From positions 1,426,001 to 1,490,000 of the forward strand of contig NC_013037.1 in assembly GCF_000023125.1 (NCBI RefSeq): a stretch of DNA of 64,000 nucleotides. Reading direction: 5' to 3'. This document shows positions 19,040 to 26,662 of the stretch, one piece after another. A model generated the notes under the pieces. It did no database searches, was not told the origin of the DNA, and saw only the letters and a list, made by a program, of their open reading frames with translations. The position numbers and the translations under genes were made by a program. The stretch comes from Dyadobacter fermentans DSM 18053. Its GTDB lineage: Bacteria; Bacteroidota; Bacteroidia; Cytophagales; Spirosomataceae. Position 1 is the stretch's first letter; each line of letters opens with the position of its first letter.

Positions 19040-20606
19040 GCGAACCGTTTTCCGGCTGGTCTTACCGTTACTCTTCCTGGGCCTCATCGGCATTCAGCTT
19101 CTGGCCCAGGGAGTGAAACGGATCGAACTTCCTTTGCCCGGTAACACCGCTTACCAGGCCGTTCCGCTTGGCAAACAGGGCGTGCTGCTCATTTCCAAGC
19201 CCGACAAAGGCACGTTCAATGTCCAGAAATTCGATACGAACCTCGAACGGGTGTGGTCCATCGACGGCCCCATCGAGTCGAACCTCGATTACATCGCTTC
19301 CTCCTACGACGGGCAGGCCGTTTTCCTGCTTTTCAGCAAGTACCGGAGCTCATTGTACCAGATTGTGAAGGTGAATGTGGGCCCGGGTTTCGTGGAGACG
19401 TTTACCATTAACACCGTCGACCGTTTTGAGATCACCGATTTCAAAACGCTGGGCTATTCCGTTTTTATGGCCGGCATGGTTCGCAACGAGCCGGTTTTGA
19501 TTTACACACAGCTTACCACGCAGCAAACCCGTGTATTACCTTCCGCCATTAAAGGCTCCAACGCCATTCAGACTGTGGAAGTGGACACGGCGCAGCATTT
19601 GGTGAATGTGTGCTTTGCAGTGAAAAAAGGCCGTCAGACCAAGATCGTGGCGCGGTCCTATGAAGAAACCGGCGAGCTCTACACCCAGGTAAGCGTCGAC
19701 CCGGAGGATGACTTTTCGCTGCTGAGCGGTCGCCTGCAAGTGCTCAACGACTCCGTACGCATTGTAATCGGCACTTATGGATACCGCAACATGCAAAGCA
19801 GCAGCGTTGCGGCCTCACAGGGGTTGTATATCAGCAAGATCGTCGGTGATGAAACGGTTTTTACCAAATACCACAGTTTCACCGACTTCAAAAACTTCTT
19901 CAATTTCCTCAGCGAACGACAGCAGGAAAAAATGGAGAAACGTATCCGCAAGAAAAAAGAAAGCGGCAATGACCTGAAACTGAACTACCGCCTGCTGGTG
20001 CATGATATTGTTCCAAAAGCGGCTAATTTCCTGCTCGTGGCAGAGGTTTTCTATCCCGAATACCGCTACCAGAACCCGAGCATGATGGGCGGGTTCGGTT
20101 ATGGATACGGCGGCTACGGTTATCCGTTTGGCATGGGGCTTTATAATCCTTACCTCTGGAACCCGATGTACGGCGGGCGCGGCTACAACTCGCAGGTATT
20201 CGACGGCTTCACATACACGCACGCGATTGTAGCGGACGTGGACCATAACGGCAACCTGAACTGGGACAACAGCATTAGTTTCGACAATGTCAAAAGCATG
20301 GAATTGAAGGAAAAAATCAAGGTCCAGAACTTTACCAACGGCAATTCGAAACTGATTTACAGCCATAACGGCGCCATCAAGAGCAAGATCATCAAAGGAG
20401 ACCAGGTCATCGACAGCGACCGCGTAATCCCGAATGAAACCTACGTGGACGGTGATAAAGTCCGCAAAACCAGCACCGACGACATTGATTACTGGTACGA
20501 CAATTTCTACCTCGCCTGGGGCGAACAGCGCATTGTAAACGCAGCGGGAGACCCGCAAACGAGGGGGCGGAGGAATGTGTTTTATTTGAATAAGATTGCT
20601 TATTAG
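19026..20606 (+). CDS. Secreted protein of unknown function with a Gly/Tyr-rich insert
   Basis: A 526-residue protein beginning with a signal peptide (basic MTRNKRTVFR, hydrophobic core, cleavage near LLAQG). The rest is strand-rich and looks like a beta-propeller or other repeated beta structure, with many K/T-F-D turns. Residues near 355-395 form a low-complexity Gly/Tyr/Pro/Asn stretch (FGYGYGGYGYPFGMGLYN). A basic coiled segment (QQEKMEKRIRKKKESG) comes before it. I do not recognise a family. ATG 19026 is chosen over TTG 19014 and overlaps the EVE gene by 14 bp. Its position is in the envelope or outside the cell. Confidence 0.85.
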   Translation: MTRNKRTVFRLVLPLLFLGLIGIQLLAQGVKRIELPLPGNTAYQAVPLGKQGVLLISKPDKGTFNVQKFDTNLERVWSIDGPIESNLDYIASSYDGQAVFLLFSKYRSSLYQIVKVNVGPGFVETFTINTVDRFEITDFKTLGYSVFMAGMVRNEPVLIYTQLTTQQTRVLPSAIKGSNAIQTVEVDTAQHLVNVCFAVKKGRQTKIVARSYEETGELYTQVSVDPEDDFSLLSGRLQVLNDSVRIVIGTYGYRNMQSSSVAASQGLYISKIVGDETVFTKYHSFTDFKNFFNFLSERQQEKMEKRIRKKKESGNDLKLNYRLLVHDIVPKAANFLLVAEVFYPEYRYQNPSMMGGFGYGYGGYGYPFGMGLYNPYLWNPMYGGRGYNSQVFDGFTYTHAIVADVDHNGNLNWDNSISFDNVKSMELKEKIKVQNFTNGNSKLIYSHNGAIKSKIIKGDQVIDSDRVIPNETYVDGDKVRKTSTDDIDYWYDNFYLAWGEQRIVNAAGDPQTRGRRNVFYLNKIAY

Positions 20607-20960
20607 ACTTCGGCTGTCGGCTTTGTTTCTAGCTGAAAAAGAGTTGCAACATCGATCGCCCCGGCGGGGCGCCCTGTTTATAGCAAACGGGTGTGAGTTG
20701 GAGCGAAAACTCCGTAGGAGTTACCTTTGCAGCAGGAAGCTCCTGACGGAGCCAAAAAATTACGCCGAGATAACTTTGCTATAAACAGGAGGCTCCTAGC
20801 GGAGCCAAAAATTACGCCGAGATAGGCATGCTATAAATGGGAGGCTCCTCACGGAGCCGGTAAATCGCTCGGGACTGGTTGTTCTTCGGCGATCGGCATT
20901 AATTCTTGGATCATTTATTAATTTACCACTTAAAAAGGGCCGACGGCCGAAAGCCGAAAG
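20607..20960. repeat. repeat-filled spacer before the methyltransferase gene
   Basis: This 366-bp gap has no credible gene. It is bounded by GCCGA-type units (20608-20625 and 20939-20967, inverted to each other). Inside are copies of the element seen at 4.2-4.8 kb: GCCCCGGCGGGGCGCCCTGTTTATAGCA in opposite orientation at about 20657-20684, then three direct copies of a CTATAAACAGGAGGCTCC-type unit with the palindrome GGCTCC-N4-GGAGCC at about 20726-20760, 20780-20818 and 20830-20868. The last two also share AATTACGCCGAGATA or a similar trailer. Confidence 0.8.
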
Positions 20961-20972
20961 CCGAAGTACACC

Positions 20973-21860
20973 TTGATACTACTTTCACCAGACCAACATA
21001 CCGACTACCAACTGATCGATAGCGGCGGATTCGAGAAACTTGAAAAATTCGGCCCATATGTCCTTTCGCGGCCTGAGCCGCAGGCCATTTGGGACAAGTC
21101 GCTTTCGGAAGCGGAATGGGACAAGCGCTCGAATGCGGTTTTCAAAAAGGATAAGAACTCGCAGGAAAAAGGCCAGTGGATCACCAAAGGCGATATGCCT
21201 GATAAGTGGGTGTTCCAGTACCGCACCAAAGAGCTGCATTTGCGTACGAAACTCGCATTGTCGTCATTCAAGCACGTAGGCGTCTTTCCCGAGCAGGCTA
21301 CCAACTGGGATTTCATCGCGCGGACATTGAAACAAATGCCCGAGGACAAGCCCTCGGTACTCAACCTGTTTGCCTACACCGGCATCGCGTCGCTGGCGGC
21401 AAAGGCGTCGGGCGCGGACGTGACGCACGTTGATTCGGTGAAGCAGGTGATCAGCTGGTCGCGGGAAAATATGGACCTGAGCGGCCTGAGCAACATCCGC
21501 TGGGTGGTGGAAGATGCATTGAAATTCGTGCAGCGTGAGGTACGGCGGGGGAATAAATACAATGGCCTCATCCTCGATCCTCCTGCTTACGGGCGCGGAC
21601 CGGATGGCGAAAAATGGCTACTCGAAGAGAGCCTGAATGAACTCCTCAGGCTGTGCGCACAGTTATTGAAGGACAAGAACTTCTTTTTTATCATCAACCT
21701 GTACTCACTTGGTTTCTCGGCGCTGATCGTCGAAAACCTGATCAAGGCGCATTTCGGGACAGAGATAAAGCATGAGTTCGGCGAACTTTTCATTCCCGAT
21801 TCATTTGGTAAAAAACTTCCATTGGGCGTGTTTTCGCGTTTTTCGGACCAGAATGTGTAG
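20973..21860 (+). CDS. Class I SAM-dependent methyltransferase (RlmI/RlmK-like rRNA methyltransferase family)
   Basis: A 295-residue enzyme of the Methyltrans_SAM group (PF10672). The SAM-binding region has VLNLFAYTGIASLAAKASGA, the acidic loop HVDSVKQVISW, and the catalytic-loop motif ILDPPAYGRG. Such proteins usually methylate rRNA bases; the exact position cannot be assigned. The start appears to be TTG at 20973: homology to the family (LLSPDQHTDYQLIDSGGFEKL) begins right there and no in-frame ATG fits. This places the start five bases after a GCCGA repeat, so the leader is made of extragenic repeat sequence. Confidence 0.88.
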   Translation: MILLSPDQHTDYQLIDSGGFEKLEKFGPYVLSRPEPQAIWDKSLSEAEWDKRSNAVFKKDKNSQEKGQWITKGDMPDKWVFQYRTKELHLRTKLALSSFKHVGVFPEQATNWDFIARTLKQMPEDKPSVLNLFAYTGIASLAAKASGADVTHVDSVKQVISWSRENMDLSGLSNIRWVVEDALKFVQREVRRGNKYNGLILDPPAYGRGPDGEKWLLEESLNELLRLCAQLLKDKNFFFIINLYSLGFSALIVENLIKAHFGTEIKHEFGELFIPDSFGKKLPLGVFSRFSDQNV

Positions 21861-21866
21861 CCGCGG

Positions 21867-23066
21867 ATGAAACCGGACAACCTGAAATACTTTTCAATTG
21901 CGATCCTCATCGCGCTCGCGGGACTCGAACAGTCGTGCGAGAGCGACGCGCGCACGTCCACGCGCATTCCGCCGGTGATCAAAAAGGGGAAGGAACAATG
22001 GCAAAAGGACGCATTGCTCTCACTGACCGAGCTCATCAACCGCGGCATCGATTCGGATGTCAATTATTTCAAACGGGCCCGAATTTACTTCGAACGCGAG
22101 CAGTATGCGGAGGCGCTGGACGACATCAATGAGTCTATCTACGAACAGGATAATGTGAGCGAATATTTTCTTTTACGTGGCAAAATCAATCGTGAACTGG
22201 GAAATATCGATAATGCATTGGAGGACGCGCAGCGCGCCGAGGCATTGCAGCAAAGCAGCCCGGAACTGTATGTGCTACTGGCGGACATCCTGCAAGCCAA
22301 AAACCGCTTCGGCGAAGCGGCCGGTTACTTGAACCAGGCATTGCGAATGGCTCCTTACGATGGTTCGGCCTATTATGTAAAAGGAATGTTGCAGGCCAAG
22401 CAAGGCGATTCGCTCGCCAGCCTGTCGAGCCTGAATTACGCCATGAATGTAAACCCGCGGCTACTGAGGGCTTACGAGCAGGGCACAATCATTAATCTAA
22501 AGCTCAAAAACACGGCGGAAGCGCTGGCGATCAACGAAAAGGCGCTGAACCGCTTTCCCGAACGTGCCAGCCTTTTTTACGGTCGGGGCGAAATCCTGAA
22601 TGCACTGGCCCAGCCGGACACCGCATTGATTTTTTACCAGAAAGCATTAGCCATTCAGCCCGACTACGACGAAGCATTGAATGCGCTGGCGACCGTAGCC
22701 ATGCAGCAGCGCGCCTACCCGGCCGCCATTCCTGCATTGAAAAAGCTTTTACGTAAAAAACCGCAGTCCAAAGAGCTGAACAACATGCTCGGCTACGCCT
22801 ACGAAAAAAGCGGCGAACTGGACCTGGCCAAGACGTATTACACCACGTCGCTTACCATCGCGCCCGGCGACCAGGATGCGCGCTACGGCATGTACCGCAT
22901 CCGGAAGATCGAGTCGGAAGGGCTTTACCCCTCCTACTATCCTGAGGAAAATACCAGGGATGGCTATAAACTGCTCGATACATCACGGGTTAAAATCAAT
23001 ATAATCCAACCGCGCGGCACCACAAATATCCGCGTGGACTCATCACGCAAAGCTAAAATTGAATAG
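21867..23066 (+). CDS. Tetratricopeptide-repeat lipoprotein
   Basis: A 399-residue protein with a lipoprotein-type N-terminus (hydrophobic core then LEQSC, Cys24 the likely lipidation site). Residues 45-345 contain about nine TPR-like units, for example YAEALDDINESIYEQD, NAEALAINEKALNRFPE and YAEALxxx-type helices; these serve as protein-binding scaffolds. The tail (last 50 residues) is Tyr/Arg-rich and non-repeated. The gene follows the methyltransferase by six bases, so they form an operon. It has no identified partner; TPR lipoproteins often take part in envelope assembly or gliding in this phylum. Confidence 0.88.
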   Translation: MKPDNLKYFSIAILIALAGLEQSCESDARTSTRIPPVIKKGKEQWQKDALLSLTELINRGIDSDVNYFKRARIYFEREQYAEALDDINESIYEQDNVSEYFLLRGKINRELGNIDNALEDAQRAEALQQSSPELYVLLADILQAKNRFGEAAGYLNQALRMAPYDGSAYYVKGMLQAKQGDSLASLSSLNYAMNVNPRLLRAYEQGTIINLKLKNTAEALAINEKALNRFPERASLFYGRGEILNALAQPDTALIFYQKALAIQPDYDEALNALATVAMQQRAYPAAIPALKKLLRKKPQSKELNNMLGYAYEKSGELDLAKTYYTTSLTIAPGDQDARYGMYRIRKIESEGLYPSYYPEENTRDGYKLLDTSRVKINIIQPRGTTNIRVDSSRKAKIE

Positions 23067-23127
23067 CTTTGTGTTTTGCGGCCTTCCGCATGGCCATTGA
23101 ACCATAGTCACAGAATTATTTTTTTGA

Positions 23128-25071
23128 ATGAAAGACGAGTCTCAAGTAAAAATTACCCTGCCCGACGGTAGCGAACGTTTTTACCCAAAAGGGGTAACCG
23201 CTCTCGAAATCGCGCTCAGTATCAGTGAAGGGCTTGCACGGAATGTGATAGCCGCCAAAGTGAATAACGAGGTCTGGGACCCTACGCGCCAGATCACGGA
23301 AGACTCGCTGGTGAAGCTGCTGACGTGGAACGACGAGGACGGTAAAGCTACGTTCTGGCACTCTTCGGCCCACTTGCTGGCCGAGGCATTGGAAGCGCTG
23401 TATCCGGGAATCAAGTTCGGTACGGGGCCTTCGATCGAAAAGGGCTTTTACTATGATGTAGACCTCGGCGGACAGACCATTTCGCAGGAAGATTTCCCGA
23501 AAATCGAAGCGAAAATGCTGGAACTGGCACGCCAGAAAAACGAATATATCCGCAAGCCGATCAGCAAGGCCGAAGCCATTGACTATTTTACCCAAAAAGG
23601 CGACGAGTACAAGCTGGAACTGATCGACGGGCTGGAAGACGGCTCCATTACTTTGTACGAGCAAGGCAGTTTCACCGACCTTTGCCGCGGGCCGCACATC
23701 CCGAATACCGGCTTCATTAAAGCCGCCAAACTGACCAACATCGCAGGTGCTTACTGGCGTAACAAGCAGGAAAACAAGATGTTGACCCGCATTTACGGCA
23801 TTACTTTTCCAAAACAAAAAGAACTGGAAGAGTATGTGACCCTGATGGAAGAAGCTAAAAAGCGCGATCACCGCCGCCTCGGCAAGGAATTGGAGCTTTT
23901 TGCATTCTCTGAAAAAGTAGGACAAGGTTTGCCGTTGTGGCTGCCCAAAGGAGCGATGCTGCGCGAGCGCTTGCAGGCATTTTTGAGCAAGGCGCAGTCG
24001 CGGGCGGGTTATGTGCCTGTGATAACACCGCATATCGGCAGCAAGGATTTGTACGTGACCTCTGGCCACTGGGATAAGTATGGCAAGGACTCGTTCCAGC
24101 CCATTAAAACCCCGAATCTGGATGAAGAGTACATGCTCAAACCGATGAACTGCCCGCACCACTGCGAGATTTACAAAACGTCGCCACGCTCCTACAAGGA
24201 CCTGCCGTTGCGCTTCTCAGAGTTTGGTACCGTTTACCGTTACGAGCAGAGCGGTGAGCTGCACGGGCTGACACGCGTACGCGGGTTCACACAGGACGAT
24301 GCGCACATTTTCTGCCGTCCCGACCAGGTAAAGGAAGAGTTTATCCGCGTGATCGACCTTGTGCTGTATGTGTTCAAATCGCTTGGATTCAACGATTATA
24401 GCGCACAAATCTCGTTGCGTGATCCTAATAACAAGGAAAAGTACATTGGTAAGGATGAGGACTGGGAAAAGGCTGAAAGCGCGATCATCGAAGCAGCGGC
24501 CGAGCGCGGCCTGAGCACGGTAACCGAGCTGGGCGAGGCTGCATTCTACGGTCCGAAGCTCGACTTCATGGTGCGTGACGCATTGGGACGCAAATGGCAG
24601 CTCGGAACGATCCAGGTGGATTACCAGCTTCCGCAGCGCTTCCAATTGGAATACACCGGCTCCGATAACCAGAAACACCGTCCGGTAATGATCCACCGTG
24701 CGCCGTTCGGTTCGATGGAACGCTTCACGGCGATCCTGATCGAAAACACTGCAGGCCAGTTCCCGCTGTGGCTTTCACCGGACCAGATTGCGATCCTGCC
24801 GATTTCGGAAAAATTCGCCGATTATGCAGAAGAGGTGTTTTTCCAGTTGCAGGACCACGATATCCGCGGCTTTGTAGATCACCGCGACGAGAAGATCGGA
24901 CGCAAAATCCGCGATGCGGAAGTGACCAAAGTGCCGTTCATGCTCATTGTAGGTGAAAAGGAAGCCGCCGAAGGCAAGCTCTCCGTACGCCGCAAAGGTG
25001 AGGGAGATTTAGGAAGTATGACGATCGAAGAGTTCGCTGCCTTTTTCAAAAAGGAAGCCAGCATTGCTTGA
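23128..25071 (+). CDS. thrS: Threonyl-tRNA synthetase
   Basis: A 647-residue class II synthetase charging tRNA-Thr. In order: N-terminal TGS domain (1-65), editing domain with [11 protein letters not shown] near 75-85 and [10 protein letters not shown] near 185, catalytic core with the zinc-binding [11 protein letters not shown], motif 2 [15 protein letters not shown], and C-terminal anticodon domain ([10 protein letters not shown] to the end). Full length, both editing and synthesis sites intact. The infC gene follows 110 bp later, and the rpmI and rplT genes beyond it, an order conserved in many bacteria. Confidence 0.97.
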   Translation: MKDESQVKITLPDGSERFYPKGVTALEIALSISEGLARNVIAAKVNNEVWDPTRQITEDSLVKLLTWNDEDGKATFWHSSAHLLAEALEALYPGIKFGTGPSIEKGFYYDVDLGGQTISQEDFPKIEAKMLELARQKNEYIRKPISKAEAIDYFTQKGDEYKLELIDGLEDGSITLYEQGSFTDLCRGPHIPNTGFIKAAKLTNIAGAYWRNKQENKMLTRIYGITFPKQKELEEYVTLMEEAKKRDHRRLGKELELFAFSEKVGQGLPLWLPKGAMLRERLQAFLSKAQSRAGYVPVITPHIGSKDLYVTSGHWDKYGKDSFQPIKTPNLDEEYMLKPMNCPHHCEIYKTSPRSYKDLPLRFSEFGTVYRYEQSGELHGLTRVRGFTQDDAHIFCRPDQVKEEFIRVIDLVLYVFKSLGFNDYSAQISLRDPNNKEKYIGKDEDWEKAESAIIEAAAERGLSTVTELGEAAFYGPKLDFMVRDALGRKWQLGTIQVDYQLPQRFQLEYTGSDNQKHRPVMIHRAPFGSMERFTAILIENTAGQFPLWLSPDQIAILPISEKFADYAEEVFFQLQDHDIRGFVDHRDEKIGRKIRDAEVTKVPFMLIVGEKEAAEGKLSVRRKGEGDLGSMTIEEFAAFFKKEASIA

Positions 25072-25112
25072 TGTTTTTCTAAGATTTTAGTATTATTCCA
25101 GCAATAAGGCAC

Positions 25113-25120
25113 TATTTTTG
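25113..25120 (+). promoter_or_regulatory. possible infC promoter element
   Basis: TATTTTTG matches TAnnTTTG in the thrS-infC spacer; no exact TTTG lies at the correct distance upstream. It would give a leader of about 55 nt. Confidence 0.35.
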
Positions 25121-25181
25121 TGGAGCTAGTGTTAATTTTTTCGATTTCCACCAAAAACAAAAAAACACCAATACGAATTAT

Positions 25182-25739
25182 ATGGCATTACGACCCCCTA
25201 GTGGACGGATGAGGATTCCCGAAGAACCTTACAAAATTAACGAACGAATTACAGCAAAAGAAGTACGATTGGTCGGTGAGAACATTGAGCCGGGCATCGT
25301 AGATATCAATACCGCCCGCGCTATGGCAAAGGCACAAGGGCTTGATCTCGTGGAGATTGCGCCAACGGCAGTTCCGCCGGTCTGCAAAGTGGTCGACTAC
25401 TCGAAGTTCAAATACGAGCAGAAAAAGAAACAAAAGGAAATTAAGGCGAAAGCGCAGAAAGTGGTCATCAAGGAAATCCGTTTCGGCCCGAACACGGACG
25501 ACCACGATTTCGATTTCAAATTGAAGCACGCGACCAACTTCCTCAAAGAAGGTTCGAAAGTGAAAGCTTATGTGCACTTTGTGGGACGTACGATCGTCTT
25601 CAAAGAGCGCGGTGTGAACCTGTTGAAGAAGTTTTCCGAAGCATTGTCCGAGTACGGCAAGCTGGAAATGGAACCGAAGCTGGAAGGAAAACGGATGACG
25701 ATCATCCTCGCTCCTGCTCCTGCAAAAGGCGCTAAATAA
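25182..25739 (+). CDS. infC: Translation initiation factor IF-3
   Basis: A 185-residue factor that binds the 30S subunit and checks initiator tRNA and start codon. The N-terminal domain shows YKINERITAKEVRLVG, the linker is Lys-rich (YEQKKKQKEIKAKAQK), and the C-terminal domain has KEIRFGPNTDDHDF and KVKAYVHFVGR. It starts with ATG rather than the AUU used for autoregulation in enterobacteria. A terminator follows before rpmI. Confidence 0.96.
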   Translation: MALRPPSGRMRIPEEPYKINERITAKEVRLVGENIEPGIVDINTARAMAKAQGLDLVEIAPTAVPPVCKVVDYSKFKYEQKKKQKEIKAKAQKVVIKEIRFGPNTDDHDFDFKLKHATNFLKEGSKVKAYVHFVGRTIVFKERGVNLLKKFSEALSEYGKLEMEPKLEGKRMTIILAPAPAKGAK

Positions 25740-25767
25740 TACGCTAATTCGTAAAGTATATCGATAG

Positions 25768-25811
25768 AAAATCGTGTTTTCGGCATTGTGTCGGGGACAC
25801 GATTTTTTTTT
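25768..25811 (+). terminator. terminator between infC and rpmI
   Basis: AAAATCGTGT (25768-25777) pairs with ACACGATTTT (25797-25806), loop of 19 nt, followed directly by a run of T to 25811. It separates infC from the ribosomal protein genes or acts as an attenuator for them. Confidence 0.7.
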
Positions 25812-25825
25812 GTGTAAAATTTCGC

Positions 25826-25833
25826 TAATTTTG
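25826..25833 (+). promoter_or_regulatory. possible rpmI-rplT promoter element
   Basis: TAATTTTG fits TAnnTTTG just after the infC terminator and 42 bp before the rpmI ATG. The nearest TTTG (25809-25812) is 13 bp away, shorter than the usual spacing. Confidence 0.4.
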
Positions 25834-25874
25834 CGCGCTGTTTTATATTTTATCAACTATTAGTTTTTTGAATC

Positions 25875-26069
25875 ATGCCTAAAATGAAAACCAACTCTGG
25901 GGCTAAAAAGCGTTTCGCGCTGACTGGCACTGGAAAAATCAAACGTAAGCACGCTTTCCACAGCCACATCCTGACCAAGAAATCAAACAAGCGCAAGCGT
26001 GGTTTGGTAAAGACTGGTCTGATCGATGAGTCTAACGAGAAGCAAGTATTGGCAATGCTTCGGAAATAA
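25875..26069 (+). CDS. rpmI: 50S ribosomal protein L35
   Basis: A 64-residue basic protein with the L35 pattern [20 protein letters not shown] at the start, [19 protein letters not shown] in the middle. It binds 23S rRNA. It lies 104 bp before rplT, as in most bacteria. Confidence 0.96.
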   Translation: MPKMKTNSGAKKRFALTGTGKIKRKHAFHSHILTKKSNKRKRGLVKTGLIDESNEKQVLAMLRK

Positions 26070-26173
26070 TCCGTAAAACGCCAATTCAGAAATTAAATTC
26101 TGGTTTTTTGTTCAACCCGATAGAAGGCATTCAAGTCCCAGCAGGGCGCCGATTATCAAAAACAGTTTAAATT
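26070..26173 (+). promoter_or_regulatory. rpmI-rplT spacer with a weak hairpin
   Basis: This 104-nt spacer contains CAGAA-(N6)-TTCTG (about 26091-26106) followed by a T run, and a CCC-AGCA-GGG mini-hairpin near 26140. L20 is known to regulate its own operon through RNA mimicry in Gammaproteobacteria and Firmicutes, so an L20-binding site here is possible but unproven. Confidence 0.3.
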
Positions 26174-26518
26174 ATGCCACGTTCGGTAAACCACGTAGCG
26201 TCACGTGCAAGACGCAAAAAAGTTTTAAAACTCGCGAAAGGCTATTTCGGCCGTCGTAAAAATGTATGGACCGTTGCCAAGAACGCCGTAGAACGCGGTT
26301 TGGCTTACGCATACGAAGGCCGTAAGCAGAAAAAACGTAACTTCCGCGCATTGTGGATCCAGCGTATCAACGCAGGAACCCGTCAGCACGGATTGTCTTA
26401 CTCTGCTTTCATCGGCAAACTTAATGCAAAAGGCATCGAGCTGAACAGGAAAGTGCTCGCGGACCTCGCGATGAACCATCCTGACGCATTCAAAGCGATC
26501 GTTGATCAGGTAAAATAA
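26174..26518 (+). CDS. rplT: 50S ribosomal protein L20
   Basis: A 114-residue primary 23S rRNA-binding protein required for early 50S assembly. The long basic N-terminal helix ([20 protein letters not shown]) and the globular domain ([19 protein letters not shown]) are typical. A strong terminator ends the block. Confidence 0.97.
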   Translation: MPRSVNHVASRARRKKVLKLAKGYFGRRKNVWTVAKNAVERGLAYAYEGRKQKKRNFRALWIQRINAGTRQHGLSYSAFIGKLNAKGIELNRKVLADLAMNHPDAFKAIVDQVK

Positions 26519-26524
26519 AACAGC

Positions 26525-26551
26525 ATCCCGCCCGAGTGGCGGGATTTTTTT
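26525..26551 (+). terminator. rho-independent terminator after rplT
   Basis: ATCCCGCC (26525-26532) and GGCGGGAT (26538-26545) form a stem around CGAGT, followed by seven T. Confidence 0.9.
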
Positions 26552-26580
26552 GCTTCAATATTCATAGTCAGATAAAGCAG

Positions 26581-26638
26581 GGGCTTTAAAACGATAGTAC
26601 ATTTGCATAAAATGATGTACTACCGTTAGAAGCCCTTT
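26581..26638 (+). promoter_or_regulatory. long imperfect inverted repeat containing a promoter box
   Basis: GGGCTT..ACGATAGTACAT on the left pairs imperfectly with ATGTACTACCGT..AAGCCC on the right (26581-26602 with 26615-26636). The left arm includes TACATTTG (26598-26605), a match to TAnnTTTG, so transcription of the phospholipase gene may begin inside the repeat near 26612. A T run follows the right arm, so a terminator reading is also possible. Confidence 0.45.
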
Positions 26639-26662
26639 TTCTTTCTATAACTCACCCTTACC

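Noticed and set aside
20596..20784. 62-residue open frame after the secreted protein
   Set aside because: Encoded almost entirely by the extragenic repeats and without coding character.
23064..23071. TAGCTTTG as a thrS promoter
   Set aside because: It matches TAnnTTTG, but overlaps the preceding stop codon and has no TTTG upstream at a suitable distance, so chance is likely.
23116..24162. 348-residue minus-strand open frame
   Set aside because: Lies wholly antisense to thrS, an unambiguous gene.
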